Source of the DNA: Microdochium bolleyi | Taxonomy: Eukaryota > Ascomycota > Sordariomycetes > Xylariales > Microdochiaceae | DNA length: 64,000 nucleotides | Assembly: GCA_001566295.1 (NCBI GenBank) | Contig: KQ964245.1 | Location: forward strand, 935,524 to 999,523 | Reading direction: 5' to 3' | In this document: positions 54,447 through 64,000 of the stretch, piece after piece | Position numbering within the stretch: the first letter of the stretch is position 1 | How the letters are laid out: each line of letters begins with the position of its first letter | Notes under the pieces: model-generated | The model's database searches: none | What the model was told of the DNA's origin: nothing | What the model saw: only the letters and a program-made list of their open reading frames with translations | Translations under genes and position numbers: made by a program

Positions 54447-55725
54447 CGCTGCTGCCATGCCAATGCCATGCATGCATCTGCGTCCTGCGGGAGTTGGGGG
54501 CCAAGCAGGGCCAGACCACATGCCGCTGACACCGCAGCCGAGTCCAGAGAGGCCAGACATGGAGAGATGGAATGTGCTGTTGCTTCTTGCATGCCTGCTT
54601 GCTTTGAATCTCCCCTGTTGCGACCGAAGATCTAGATTCAAAGGGTGCACATGTTTGCTATGGACGTTGGACAAAGTGTTTCTATTTTCTGTCCCTCCCA
54701 CCGAGTGTCACCATGCCATTTGATGAAGCCGTGTAGCATCGATATTGGAATTTGGCCCCAAGGTTACGAGGCTGTGCTCCGTCGTGGACCCCCACCCCGG
54801 CCGCACAGAATCCCACAGCGCAACAATAAGGATAATAATACTGGTCCCATTTCGGGCATGATTCTGGAAGAAGAGTGTGTACTGGGATTACGGTACCACC
54901 CAGCTCTTTTGCTGTCAGAGGAACTGCGCGATGTAACTCGCCTCTCAGGCCTGGAACTGGAAGGCGGATGGATTCTTTATCAGTAGCTCTACATCAATGC
55001 TCCACTGAATGTTCTGGGCGTCATGTCTACAGGCACACCTAGCTGGGGAGAGAACAGTTTGCCGTGCCGGCAAAGGTCCGACGCTGTGGAAAATGTTCTC
55101 AGTTCCACAATACTCCGCACCAGAAGGACGCCAGAGAATATCACGGAGAGCTAGACCACAGTACTACGTCCTTGGGCCTGCCGCCGGGTCGTTTTCCAGG
55201 GTCCCTCAAACCTGCTAGATAAATGGCCGAGAATCAGCGCCGTTGCAGCACGCCCGTCGGCGATGCTTGCCCGAGGTTCCACTATATCGCCGAGAAGTGG
55301 TGTTTTCGGGATGATCCAGGGATGGCGGGGCAGGTCAGAGACGCTGGTGTGTTTGTGTTGTGTGCAGAGCAGTACCCCTCGAAGCCCCCCAAAGCGTTGG
55401 CCCCCCGGAAGCCGAGTTGGGGTCAAGGTAGCGAGCGATAAGAGCTACCACGAACGGGGCTGTTTGGTCTGGCAACACGACCCTTTTCTTTGCAATTTGT
55501 CGGCGTTGTGATTGGTTGCGGAATGCATACTCCGTGCGTCGGGGGCCGAAGCGGTCAGCAAACAAAGGAGTCTAATTGCAGACAAGATCCAGATCTGGAT
55601 GCAAACAAGAGGTGCTTGGTGGCTTCCTCTTGGGCGCTGCATCCTGGTCCGGCACCCGCTGGATCCTTGCACGCGGGCGCTTGTGGCTCCTCGCTGTTGT
55701 TGTCAAGGTTGTTGCTGAGTATGGT

Positions 55726-55727
55726 GG

Positions 55728-55757
<30 letters not shown>
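55726..55757 (+). repeat. (GTT)n microsatellite
   Basis: About nine GTT units, with one GAT interruption near the end, followed by a short T-run. Confidence 0.85.
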
Positions 55758-55758
<1 letters not shown>

Positions 55759-56883
55759 TTTTCCTGCTGTTGCTGCAGCTTTGGGGGCGTGCGTGCGTGC
55801 GTCATGGCTGCCAACGTGTGCCACAGCACCTGTCAGGCGCCTGCTGGTGTGTGTGGGTTGGGTGTGTTACATCTCGACTTGCGGTCAGTCCCGTCTTGCC
55901 CCGCCGAGCAGTTGTAAACAACCACACGTATCCTTACTGCAAGGCTTCCTTCACCTCTATGACCAGGCAATAATTGCGACTGATGCTGGCGTGGCACACC
56001 GAGTATAAGCTGACTCGAGTCAAGTGTGTCACTAACAACAATAACAATCATAGTTCGATGCGCAGAAAGTTACTGCAGTGACCCGACCACGGGAACCTAA
56101 TCTCTTCGGAGAATCAAAACCAATAGCCGCAACTCTATAAACCAAACTCGTTGATATCCGACATGTCCCACGTGAGTCAGCCAACATGAAACAAGACATA
56201 GACCTGTGGCTTGCATTTTTGGCAATAATTTCTCTGTTTATTATTGTGCGACTGCTGACCAAGTTATTTTTCTCTTTTCTTTCCTTTGTTCTCTTGACCC
56301 CTCCTTCCCAAACAGGACAGCCGCGATCTCCGACACTGACACATCGTTGTCTCTGTCGCTTCTCTCCCTGCTGCTGCTGCTGGTTCTGCTGCAAGCCACA
56401 TGCATGCACGATGTGCGATCCCAGCCGAGCAGAGGCGGTGACCGGGATCATGTTCGTCAAAGTCTGCGGGTGTGCGCAGCCGGCAGCCCCGTTTGGCAGG
56501 GCCCCAGCAGAGGACAATGCAACTCTAAATCGTGCCCCCCCACCTTCCCTCATATAGCTACGGACAGTGACAAAGAGGACAAGTCAGTTGCCATGTGGAT
56601 GTGTCTGGCGGTCGAGGCGTGCATGCATACCGCCTCGACGACAAGTAAAAACAGGGGTCTCAAACACACGAAACAGGAAACCGAGCAAAGAAAGATAGAA
56701 AAAAAATGACAATTCAGCAAAGGCGCACCCGCTTGTCGGGGGCGGTTTGTTGTTGTTGCACAGCAAGGGTATCAAGAATAGTAGCGGCGAGGCTGCTTCA
56801 CTGCTGCTGCCCGATTGCCGTCGCTAGCGACGATGCACGATGGGAGTGGGCGGGAGGATGAGTCAAAGCCAACGCGGTCGCAA

Positions 56884-56901
56884 ACACACACACACACACA
56901 C
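56884..56901 (+). repeat. (AC)9 microsatellite
   Basis: Nine uninterrupted AC dinucleotides. Confidence 0.9.
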
Positions 56902-59190
56902 GCTCACACCTCTCTTTGTTTGCTGGCACCACCAACAAGCTGGCATCAGCAATCAGTGCTGTCGACGTCTGGAGTGTACGCGCCCGAGGACACCATCCCA
57001 CTGTCCGCGGCCAGCCGCCGCCGTCTCGCGTGCACAAACCGTAATTATATGTGTGGAACACAAATGCCTGGTTGACCCGCCGACGTGGCAGAAGGCACTC
57101 GCACCAAGCCGCTTCGCACAATGCTACGTAGAGGGAAATGACCGCGATCAGCTTCACGCACACAAACAAGCAGGTCATGGACTCGCATCCCGTTCTTTTC
57201 GGCACGAAGAAAGAGAGCAGGAATACTCCGTATACGGGGCGAGACCCGAAACTCAAAAAATCAAGAACGAAAGGTGATAGATGATCCCGGGGAACAGGCG
57301 GGAGGGCTAGCCGCGGGATGTGGGGCCCCGTCCCTTCCCATCCAGCGGAACGGTGATTCCCCGTGTTCAGGTTGTCACAAATCCCGTCCGCCGCTGTCCC
57401 TTTGGGATATCCCGTGTGTGCTTGCTCGTACCGACGACCCGTCCCCAGAGGACGCGGAATATTCGCGAGTGCCTGGTCTTCTGCTACCTTCCTTCTCATT
57501 CTCCTCCTCCTCGAGTCAGGAGGATAGCCCAAATGATACGGCACAGAAAGACGTTGCTCATTTACCAGCCCAACGGGCAAGTCCGTAGCGGCGTGCACAG
57601 GCGCGCGCGCGAGACGGGTAGCCCTCCGCGGTCCTAGCTCCCTTCCATGCGCGGGACGGTTCGAAGTGATGAGCTGGGGTGATGATTGCTGGTCGCGACA
57701 AGGGTCCGAGCCTGTCAGGCAAGCAAGCGAGCCAAGAGAGAGAGGGAAAGAGAGTGAAGCAAGCGGGCGGACGGTCCAAGCGAGCCAAACGGGCGGGAGC
57801 AAGCGAGGAGAGCACGCATCATCCCGCGAAGCTGGTAAATTGCTTGGGGTGAGGGAGACGGTATCCGTTGTAATCAAACCTAAAGTTGTGGACGGGACGA
57901 CGGGGGTCCTTTGCTTGCCTGAATAATGCCCTGCTCATTTACAGCACCAGGTACGGGGTCATACAAATCCTGCGCCGCGCTCGGCGCGCACAACCGCTGG
58001 GCACTGATCCTTGGAGCATGGGCCAGAGTGCAAGCATGAATCTCCGGCGGCCGTATTTCGTCATACCCGCCGGCGTGGGTGCACCGCCAGCCTCGCATTC
58101 CAGCAGGAATGCTCGCCGCCCGCCCCTCTGTTGGCAGGAAGACCAGCGCCAACGCTTCCGGACTTCCAAATGAGGTGCCAGCAAATCCGAGCCCGCGCTG
58201 ATATATTGTCGTTGTCATGCCGCCGTCAGCTTAGCGTGGCAGAGCAACACGACTGAATGACTGACTCATCGTGGGCAACCAGTAGAACGTAGCACGTATT
58301 AGCATCTGACAGCACGGCTACAGCAGGCCAAACGCCCCTAAAAGGAGGGTTGCAGCCCCGGACCAGAGCAGAAGCAAACACTGACTCCCCACAGATAGTC
58401 CGAGGCTTGTGAGAGCCCACGAGCCGAAGGGGCGGGTGAAAGGGAAAAGCCTGCCCTCTTGGGACTAGGGGCAGATCCGGGACCCAGGGCGAGGGAGCCG
58501 TCGGTCGAGGTTCTCGGCAGAAGAAGGGCTGGTAACATTTGACACGGAAGTACCACGGCCGCATTGTGCCCAACTCATGGGGGCCCTGGGGGCTTCTCGA
58601 CTCCTGCCAGCACCGGGGACCTGGGGTGGCCTGGCTCCAGGCTTCGCCAGGCCCCCGTACTAGGAGCCGGCGCACTGGATTCCATCATTCCGGACACGCA
58701 TCCGCGGTGCGCCAGGGCCGCCTGGGTCAGTGCTTTTTGGACGCTCGGGGAAGCTGGGAGGCGCGTGCCGGACCATGCCCACGACATTCAGACAATCCCG
58801 GGCATGGCCCGCGAGCGAGCTATCGAGTCAGGTCGAGAAAAAGCACGGGCACAGAAGAAAGGGCGGGCAGCAGCTCCTGTTTCGTGTACTGCAGTGTCGG
58901 TGTGTGTGCGTCTGCTCGAGTGTCGGTGACGGCCTGCGATGGAGGGCTCGTGGAGGGACTGATTGGGCGCGCGGGCCGGGGAGTCGAAGCTGCTGACTCT
59001 GGTCTCAAGGGCACGCCCTCGAGGCGCGAGGCGGTCTGCCTGCTGCTGGCGGTCAGTGGACTCGACACATGTGGCGTGGGGGAATCATGGGGGACGGGAT
59101 GGCAGCCGTGGAAGGAAGGCGAGGAAGGAAGGGGGGGGCGCGGCCCAGAGGAGGCCGAACGGGCAGGAAGGACGAGTGGCCCGGCAAGGG

Positions 59191-59345
59191 AGGGGGCGTG
59201 GTTGTCCAAGGGGTGTGGCCCACAACGAGCCGTCGACATCCCACGCCCTCACCCCCACACCCCTTCCTCCTTCCCGAGCGCGTTACCCACCCCCCTCTGC
59301 TTTGCCGTCGGTACTCGTCCCCAGCTTCACTCCTGCTATATATCA
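59191..59345 (+). promoter_or_regulatory. Promoter of the small gene: four STRE-type cores plus TATA
   Basis: AGGGG occurs at 59191..59195 and 59209..59213, and CCCCT at 59260..59264 and 59292..59296. A TATATA element (GCTATATATCACC) follows near 59336..59345, about 190 bp before the start codon. From the TATA to the ATG at 59533 there is no other ATG. The arrangement is that of a TATA-containing, stress-inducible fungal promoter with Msn2/4-type sites; CCCCAC in the same region also fits a CreA-type site. Function is inferred. Confidence 0.5.
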
Positions 59346-59532
59346 CCACCGTCCCGCCCAGCTTCATCCCAGGACCCTTCTCACCCGACACCAAGACATA
59401 CGATCCACAGCATCACCGCAAACTAGCACTGCGCAATCCAGCACCTATCAACAGCCTCGTGCTTGTTGCAAGAGAGCTTCCGTCGCTCGACATCACTTAC
59501 ACGCAAACACACGCACACCATCACCAGTCACA

Positions 59533-59961
59533 ATGTTCGGCTCGTACGGTTCTTACAGCTCCATGAGCTCAAACGCTCAGCCCCTGGACATCGCTCCGAC
59601 CAGCTACCTCGCTCGGTCGACCTCGTTCCAGCCCAGCTGCGCCTTCCCCTCGTGGCCTCAGGAGCGCGCCTCGTCCTACCTCTCGGACGACGACCTCTTC
59701 CCTTGCGAGTCCATCACCGAGGACTCGAGAAGCACCACCGAGTTCAGCCCGGCCACCAGCCCGCAAGTGACCTCGCCCTTCGTCACCGAGGAGCAGATGC
59801 TTCTGCTCCGCCGCCAGCAGCAGGCCGCCATGCAGCAGGAGGCTCTGCAGTTCATCATCGCCGAGAAGGAGCGCCGCAAGATGGCCCGCAAGACCGCCAA
59901 GCGCACCACCTCTTACACCAAGGGCAGCCGCTCTTCCAAGACCAAGCTCTCTGAGGAGTGA
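59533..59961 (+). CDS. Small conserved fungal protein of unknown function, 142 residues
   Basis: The ATG at 59533 opens MFGSYGSYSSMSSNAQPL. Next comes a Ser/Pro-rich acidic middle with short motifs (YLARSTSFQPS, FPSWPQERASSYLSDDDLFP) and a C-terminal charged helix (EEQMLLLRRQQQAAMQQEAL, FIIAEKERRKMARKTAKR) with a basic tail. I recall similar short uncharacterised proteins in Sordariomycetes with the same YMARSTS, PSWP, SDEDLFP and EKERRR landmarks; this is from memory. The basic C terminus suggests a nuclear signal or nucleic-acid contact. No domain is recognised. The coding sequence is intronless, but the 3' UTR has an intron. It stands alone between about 20 kb and at least 4 kb without genes, behind a TATA/STRE-rich promoter. 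The frame is open upstream to 58963, but that part lies in the promoter. Confidence 0.8.
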   Translation: MFGSYGSYSSMSSNAQPLDIAPTSYLARSTSFQPSCAFPSWPQERASSYLSDDDLFPCESITEDSRSTTEFSPATSPQVTSPFVTEEQMLLLRRQQQAAMQQEALQFIIAEKERRKMARKTAKRTTSYTKGSRSSKTKLSEE

Positions 59962-60000
59962 GCATCTCTACGACACGACCTTCGCCTGATACCCTTAATA

Positions 60001-60060
60001 GTGAGTTGAACCCGCTGTCATCTACCTCAGTCACACCAGTCACTAACATGTGCTCAACAG
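60001..60060 (+). other. Intron in the 3' UTR of the small gene
   Basis: GTGAGT donor, CACTAAC branch-point sequence and CAACAG acceptor, 60 nt long, all consensus for filamentous fungi. It begins 39 nt after the stop codon. Confidence 0.7.
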
Positions 60061-63000
60061 ATCATCTTTCCATCATCTTTCAGCATAGCATCGCAAGATA
60101 CCCCAGATACCCCTTGCTTCTTACACCATGATACCCCATCTATACGCGTCACCCTCACGGGTCGCGCACGTCACGCTTGTATGCCATAATTCGGAACGGC
60201 ATCTGAGCGCCCTTGACATGTGCTGGTCACATTATACAACACCAGCGCCGAGGGCCAGTCACCACTCGCCCCCTTCATAGTCAGCACCGTCGAGCCTTTG
60301 CTCCGGGCTGCACAGCTGGGGAAGCCATGCGATGGGTGACTTAGAGTGACGGGAGATGGAGGAGGACGGATATGGGTTGCCTCGGCCATGTTCACGGGCC
60401 TCGAGAGCATGAACAACCCGGAGGCATAGGATGGGATGCGCCGATCTGCGGCTGCTTGAGTATTTTGCCGGCTCCGGACCTTGCCCGAGGGTCGGCTGTG
60501 GTCCCCCACCAGACTCGCGCTGGCATGTGCCGAGCCTGGGATCGGGTGGGAGAAAGTGGGGCCTTCGGTCTGGGAGTGTGGGTGCTTGAGTCGGGCGCTT
60601 TCGGGCTGCTCACAACCATCACCACCCCTCGATTACACCACCATGACTGCCCAACACGGCACTGGATTGGCTGTGTGCTGCGCAGCCGCTGGCGCGAAGT
60701 CGCGCTGGCGCATGCCTGCATCAACAAACCCGTTGGAAGGAAACCAGCGGTGTAGATAGTTTCTCTCTCTTGGAGCTGGGCTTGCGCTCATGCTGCCAAC
60801 ATAATACAATCATCAATACTACCTGTCAAATCACTTCTCCGTTCGCCCGCGTTTGCAAAAACCCGTGACTGGTTTTGACCATGCTGTGCCCTGTCCTTGC
60901 TGGGTGCGCTGTCAAATCATGAGGCGTGCACTGCCGCTTGCGCACATGATTCGCCCTCCGCGATGACTCCTTCACCTATGTATTACACCGCCGCCTCCAG
61001 GCTGCCTCTGCCGCCTTACAATGCACACTCACTTACTGGCTACTGGCCTGCTGAGCGAAGCGGTCTGAGCAAATCGCAGTGCTGCCCATCGCTTCATTCC
61101 ATTTACGAAGGAGGCGCCTCGCTTCTCGTCAGCCCTCCTGCTGCCGTTGGGGATAGGTCCATGCGACAGGTCGGAAGAGTGCTGAGAGCCAGCGCCGCCA
61201 GCATCATCTCCGCGCATGAAAAAGGTACGTATCAAATTTCATTCCACAACGGCAAGCGTCAAGAAACTCGGACGGGTGGTGTCGCGCTAGAAAACCAACC
61301 GAACCCTTTTGACTTTTGACTCGGTTGCCTTTACCCCACGATATGCCTATCCCTCCCGGTGGGTTGTGAAGCACGGAGCATTCGCCAAGTTCGTTTCTGC
61401 ATGACACAAGAACACGCCGAAGAGCATTCGGGATACGAGGCCTTACCTCATTTACGTATGTGTGTGAGTGTGTGTGTTTTCCGGATTATCGGAACGATGC
61501 GGCACGGGGAATACTCCCACTTCCACCTACTCGCGCGCTGCACGCCCCCCCCCCTCCTCTTCGATGCGTTGAAGGTCTGGAGAAATCAAGCGAGATCCTT
61601 GTTTCTTGTTCAGCCTCCCCCGGACCGAAAAGAGGAAGAGGAGGGAAAATATATTGCGATGACGAGATTTTTATTTCTTCTCCAGAAACACCACACAGCC
61701 TGTGTGCGCATGTACGAATCACCATGTGCAGTGTGTATGGGTGTGTATGTGTGTGTGTGTTGCCACGAATCAAGGCATCCCATGCTCCGTCCACCGGCGC
61801 ACGCCCAACGCGCACTACAAGTTCCGCGTGTCTATCGGTGTGCGCTCTCGGGATAGTCTCACACTCTGGGGAAGCGCCGGCAGAAGGGTCCGGTGTGTGT
61901 ATTTGTGTGCGTGTGTGTACTTGGCAAACTTTGTGTGCACTGGACACTTTTCCTTATTGTGGTCCCGGATCGCTTGTGGATAAAGCCCCGTGGCACGCCG
62001 TCGCTGTCGGCGGATGGACGATAGGCGTGGCTTCGGCTGAATGTTGGCGCGAGAGTGTGTTTTCCCGTGTGTGATTGCCGCCGCTGGCAACGGCTGTGGG
62101 GAAGGGAAGATTGCCCCGGGGCGTAGACAGAGATGTCGGTCCGGGAGCCGAACCGAACTCCGCCAGCCTGAGGGGGAAATCTTGGTCCATTCTGGCCGAT
62201 GACCTTAGACTTTGTCGGAGCGACGGTTGCATGACACGCGTGGGAATGACACAATGGCTCCCATCGTCCCGGAGGACTGGTACGGGTTGGGAAGTTGAAA
62301 GGTGTGCCGATGATGCAGGTTGGGTCACTGGTGCAGGGCAGAGGCCAGTATCGCCGTCCGCTGAACACTGCCGCGTTGCCGCGACGATGCTGTCCCCTGG
62401 TGGCCAGAGAGGCGAGAGGTGCCGAGCTGGCGAGTCAGTAGGATGTCGGGAGGCAGCCTGAAAGATCACGCTGGCGTCATTGGCAAACACGGCAATTCTC
62501 GCATTCATGCCCATGGCGTGGCTCTGATGATGGCCGTCCGTGCTGGATATCTTCGTGTCGGGGTGGCGATGCAAGTTGGTCATTACGAGGATTAACACGC
62601 AGACATATGTTCGCATGGCATGCGCCTCGGCAGTTGCGATGCGGCATGCGGACATCCTGCACGAAGGCTATTCTTACGCTAGGAAGGTATTCTTGACAGC
62701 TGAATGTGCACGTCGCTCATTCCGCACGATGTTGTTGACATCAGCCTAGCATCACACCCTCCCGGCACGGCGATCATCATTACCATCAGCTTGCCAAATC
62801 GTGCATGATGAGTAAGAATGAGGGTTGACTCCAAGTGTTAATGCTGCAACCACGACGCGTTACAGCTGCGGATCTCATGCGACTGATGCAGCGAGAGAAG
62901 CACGTCGCGCGTTGCGCTGTGCTTCGTGTCTGCAACCTGCAGCCGAGGGCGTAGTTAACCAGGCCGATGCGCGGGCACGGACCGAAGTCGTGCGCATTGC

Positions 63001-64000
63001 GATACGGACACTCCATCCACTCCATCCGGGAGACCTCGAAGCGACCGAAGCGAGATGCATCCACGATCTGCTGGAAGATGCTGGTCTCCTGTGGGGAAGT
63101 TCAACTTCTTCCCCGTGTTTTCCTCGCCGCGCGGGTAAGTGCTACTCCCCACGTGCTCAGTGCATTCCACGCTCCAGGTCCCGACACCATGGAGACGCCA
63201 TTGTCCCATCTGCCGGGCTTGGGAGAGGATGATGATGTTTTTGTCGGAGTTGACCCGATCCGCTCATGGTTCCAGGTTCTCGCAGCCTGTTTCCGTCATT
63301 CCAGGATGAAGTTATGACGAGTGGTCGTTCTTGTCTTAGGCCGACAAGCCGGTGGCTTGCCATCTGGCCGGGGCTGGTTCCGGGCTACGTCATCGTTCCG
63401 CCCACAAATGCGTCTTTGGAGGGGTTCCCTGCTCTGGTCGCGACAACGCCCGGAATCCTCCTAGGAATCATCCCGTTTCCGGGTTTTCGGGTTTTCTCTG
63501 GTTCGGGCCTTGGCCTGGGTTGCGAGATAGACAGACTCGCGGGTGTGCCTTGTTTTCCTCTGTTTACATGACAAGCTGTATACAACGTCTGTTATCGGAC
63601 ATTGTCGGTTGCCTGCACACGCTTGGAGATCTCCCGACATCGGCCGTCCCTGGCCATCCCTGGCCCGAGGACCCTGACAAGGTTGCACGTTCGCTCCTTT
63701 TCGTATGGGATCTGCTTGACCTGGCGCGACTCGCGACATCCCGGAAAACAACCTGCTTCCTTGCCTCGGGCGTGAGGTCTCGGCACGAGGGCATGGCTCC
63801 AGAACCACTGCGCGCAGATGACGTTACCATGTTCGAATTCTGAGAGTTTGGTTGTCTTCGGACTGGTTGCACGACTTGCAGCTGCCAGATGCCCCTGTCG
63901 TACTCATTGGTGCTTATGCACGGCGACAAGACGGGATCTAGACCATTGTGGCTGCCAGAGGGCACTATTGGCCTCGAGCGACCACATATCAGACCAAGCA
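60061..64000. other. Gene-free region to the window end
   Basis: Apart from the remaining 3' UTR of the small gene, I support no gene in these 3.9 kb. A run of 10 C is at 61545..61554. Three TG-rich tracts lie within 61456..61920. Long frames on both strands (for example 61954..62655 minus) overlap each other and lack coding character. Confidence 0.45.
61456..61920 (+). repeat. Cluster of three TG-rich tracts
   Basis: Imperfect (TG)n runs at about 61456..61478, 61733..61761 and 61892..61918, each with single-base interruptions. Confidence 0.7.

Larger units (their letters stand above)
43448..59190. other. Gene desert, main part
   Basis: Nearly 16 kb have no gene I can support. Base composition is mixed and not AT-rich. 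Content noted includes a GATGT-type short repeat (45661..45678), a C-run near 49030, a strong G-quadruplex motif (54430..54446), a GTT microsatellite (about 55726..55757), an AC microsatellite (56884..56901), a long pyrimidine tract ending in CAG (about 56268..56320) and a G-run at 59131..59138. Frames of up to 359 codons exist but overlap in several frames, begin at non-ATG codons or derive from repeats. No TIRs, LTRs or transposase fragments were noticed. It may be the extended upstream region of the gene at 59533 or host non-coding transcripts. Confidence 0.45.

Noticed and set aside
55490..56008. Hydrophobic frame resembling a membrane protein
   Set aside because: The hydrophobic stretch is a translation of the GTT microsatellite.
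56186..56557. Frame with hydrophobic N terminus and Cys-rich middle, resembling a small secreted protein
   Set aside because: The hydrophobic part comes from a T-rich pyrimidine tract and the Cys from a CTG repeat. There is no codon bias or signal cleavage site.
56798..57877. Open frame of 359 codons on the minus strand
   Set aside because: It crosses the AC microsatellite, competes with long frames on the other strand, has low-complexity sequence and matches no family. Chance frames of this length occur in GC-rich DNA.
40448..59190. Interpretation of the desert as RIP-mutated transposon remains
   Set aside because: The sequence is not AT-rich, and I saw no terminal repeats or transposase or reverse-transcriptase fragments. 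A computed RIP index would settle it.
58539..59426. Open frame of 295 codons, + strand
   Set aside because: It runs through the G-run, the STRE cores and the TATA of the small gene and is Gly/Arg/Ser-rich without any motif.
61954..62655. Open frame of 233 codons, minus strand
   Set aside because: No family, no consistent codon bias, and overlapping frames in other phases.

Overview
The window is nuclear DNA of a filamentous ascomycete (Pezizomycotina, most likely a Sordariomycete). The evidence is short 5' GT..AG 3' introns of about 50-75 nt, GC-rich third codon positions, fungal gene families (Sds3-like deacetylase-complex subunit, PARP fused to a UBE2Q-type E2, a large WD40/serine-rich protein, the short fungal form of a COG7-like protein) and no operons or ribosome-binding sites. 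I saw no rRNA, tRNA, CRISPR array or intact transposon. All exon structures come from reading splice sites and matching reading frames by eye; no alignment or RNA data were available.

Layout. 1-40 kb is gene-dense: a large AT-hook protein (5' end probably outside the window), RPN6 (26S proteasome lid), SOF1/DCAF13 (small-subunit processome), a membrane-anchored short-chain dehydrogenase, a fungal pseudokinase, two orphan membrane or secreted proteins, an Sds3-like subunit of the Rpd3L histone deacetylase complex, the PARP-E2 fusion, a COG7-like Golgi tether subunit, RPC17 (RNA polymerase III), an atypical Rho-type GTPase, PUS3/DEG1 (tRNA pseudouridine synthase), PIG-H/GPI15 (first step of GPI anchor synthesis) and a 1683-residue WD40 protein in five exons. 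Most are unrelated housekeeping genes. Divergent pairs share upstream regions (RPN6/SOF1, PARP-E2/COG7-like, Rho-like/PUS3). Convergent pairs are AT-hook/RPN6, RPC17/Rho-like and PUS3/PIG-H.

From about 39.6 kb to 59.5 kb there is a roughly 20 kb stretch with no gene I can support. It is not AT-rich, so it does not look like RIP-mutated transposon debris. It holds a consensus TATA box, two strong G-quadruplex motifs, microsatellites and one 348 bp segment with coding-like codon use. Next comes a 142-codon gene (59533..59961) whose promoter carries a TATA element, four STRE-type AGGGG/CCCCT cores and an ATG-free leader, and whose 3' UTR contains a textbook intron. A further 4 kb without genes follows to the window end.

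The most interesting items are the PARP-E2 fusion, which joins ADP-ribosylation and ubiquitin-conjugation domains on one chain and apparently lacks the PARP catalytic glutamate; the Rho-like GTPase whose G3 box lacks the catalytic glutamine; the pseudokinase; and the small, apparently stress-regulated gene isolated between two gene-free regions.
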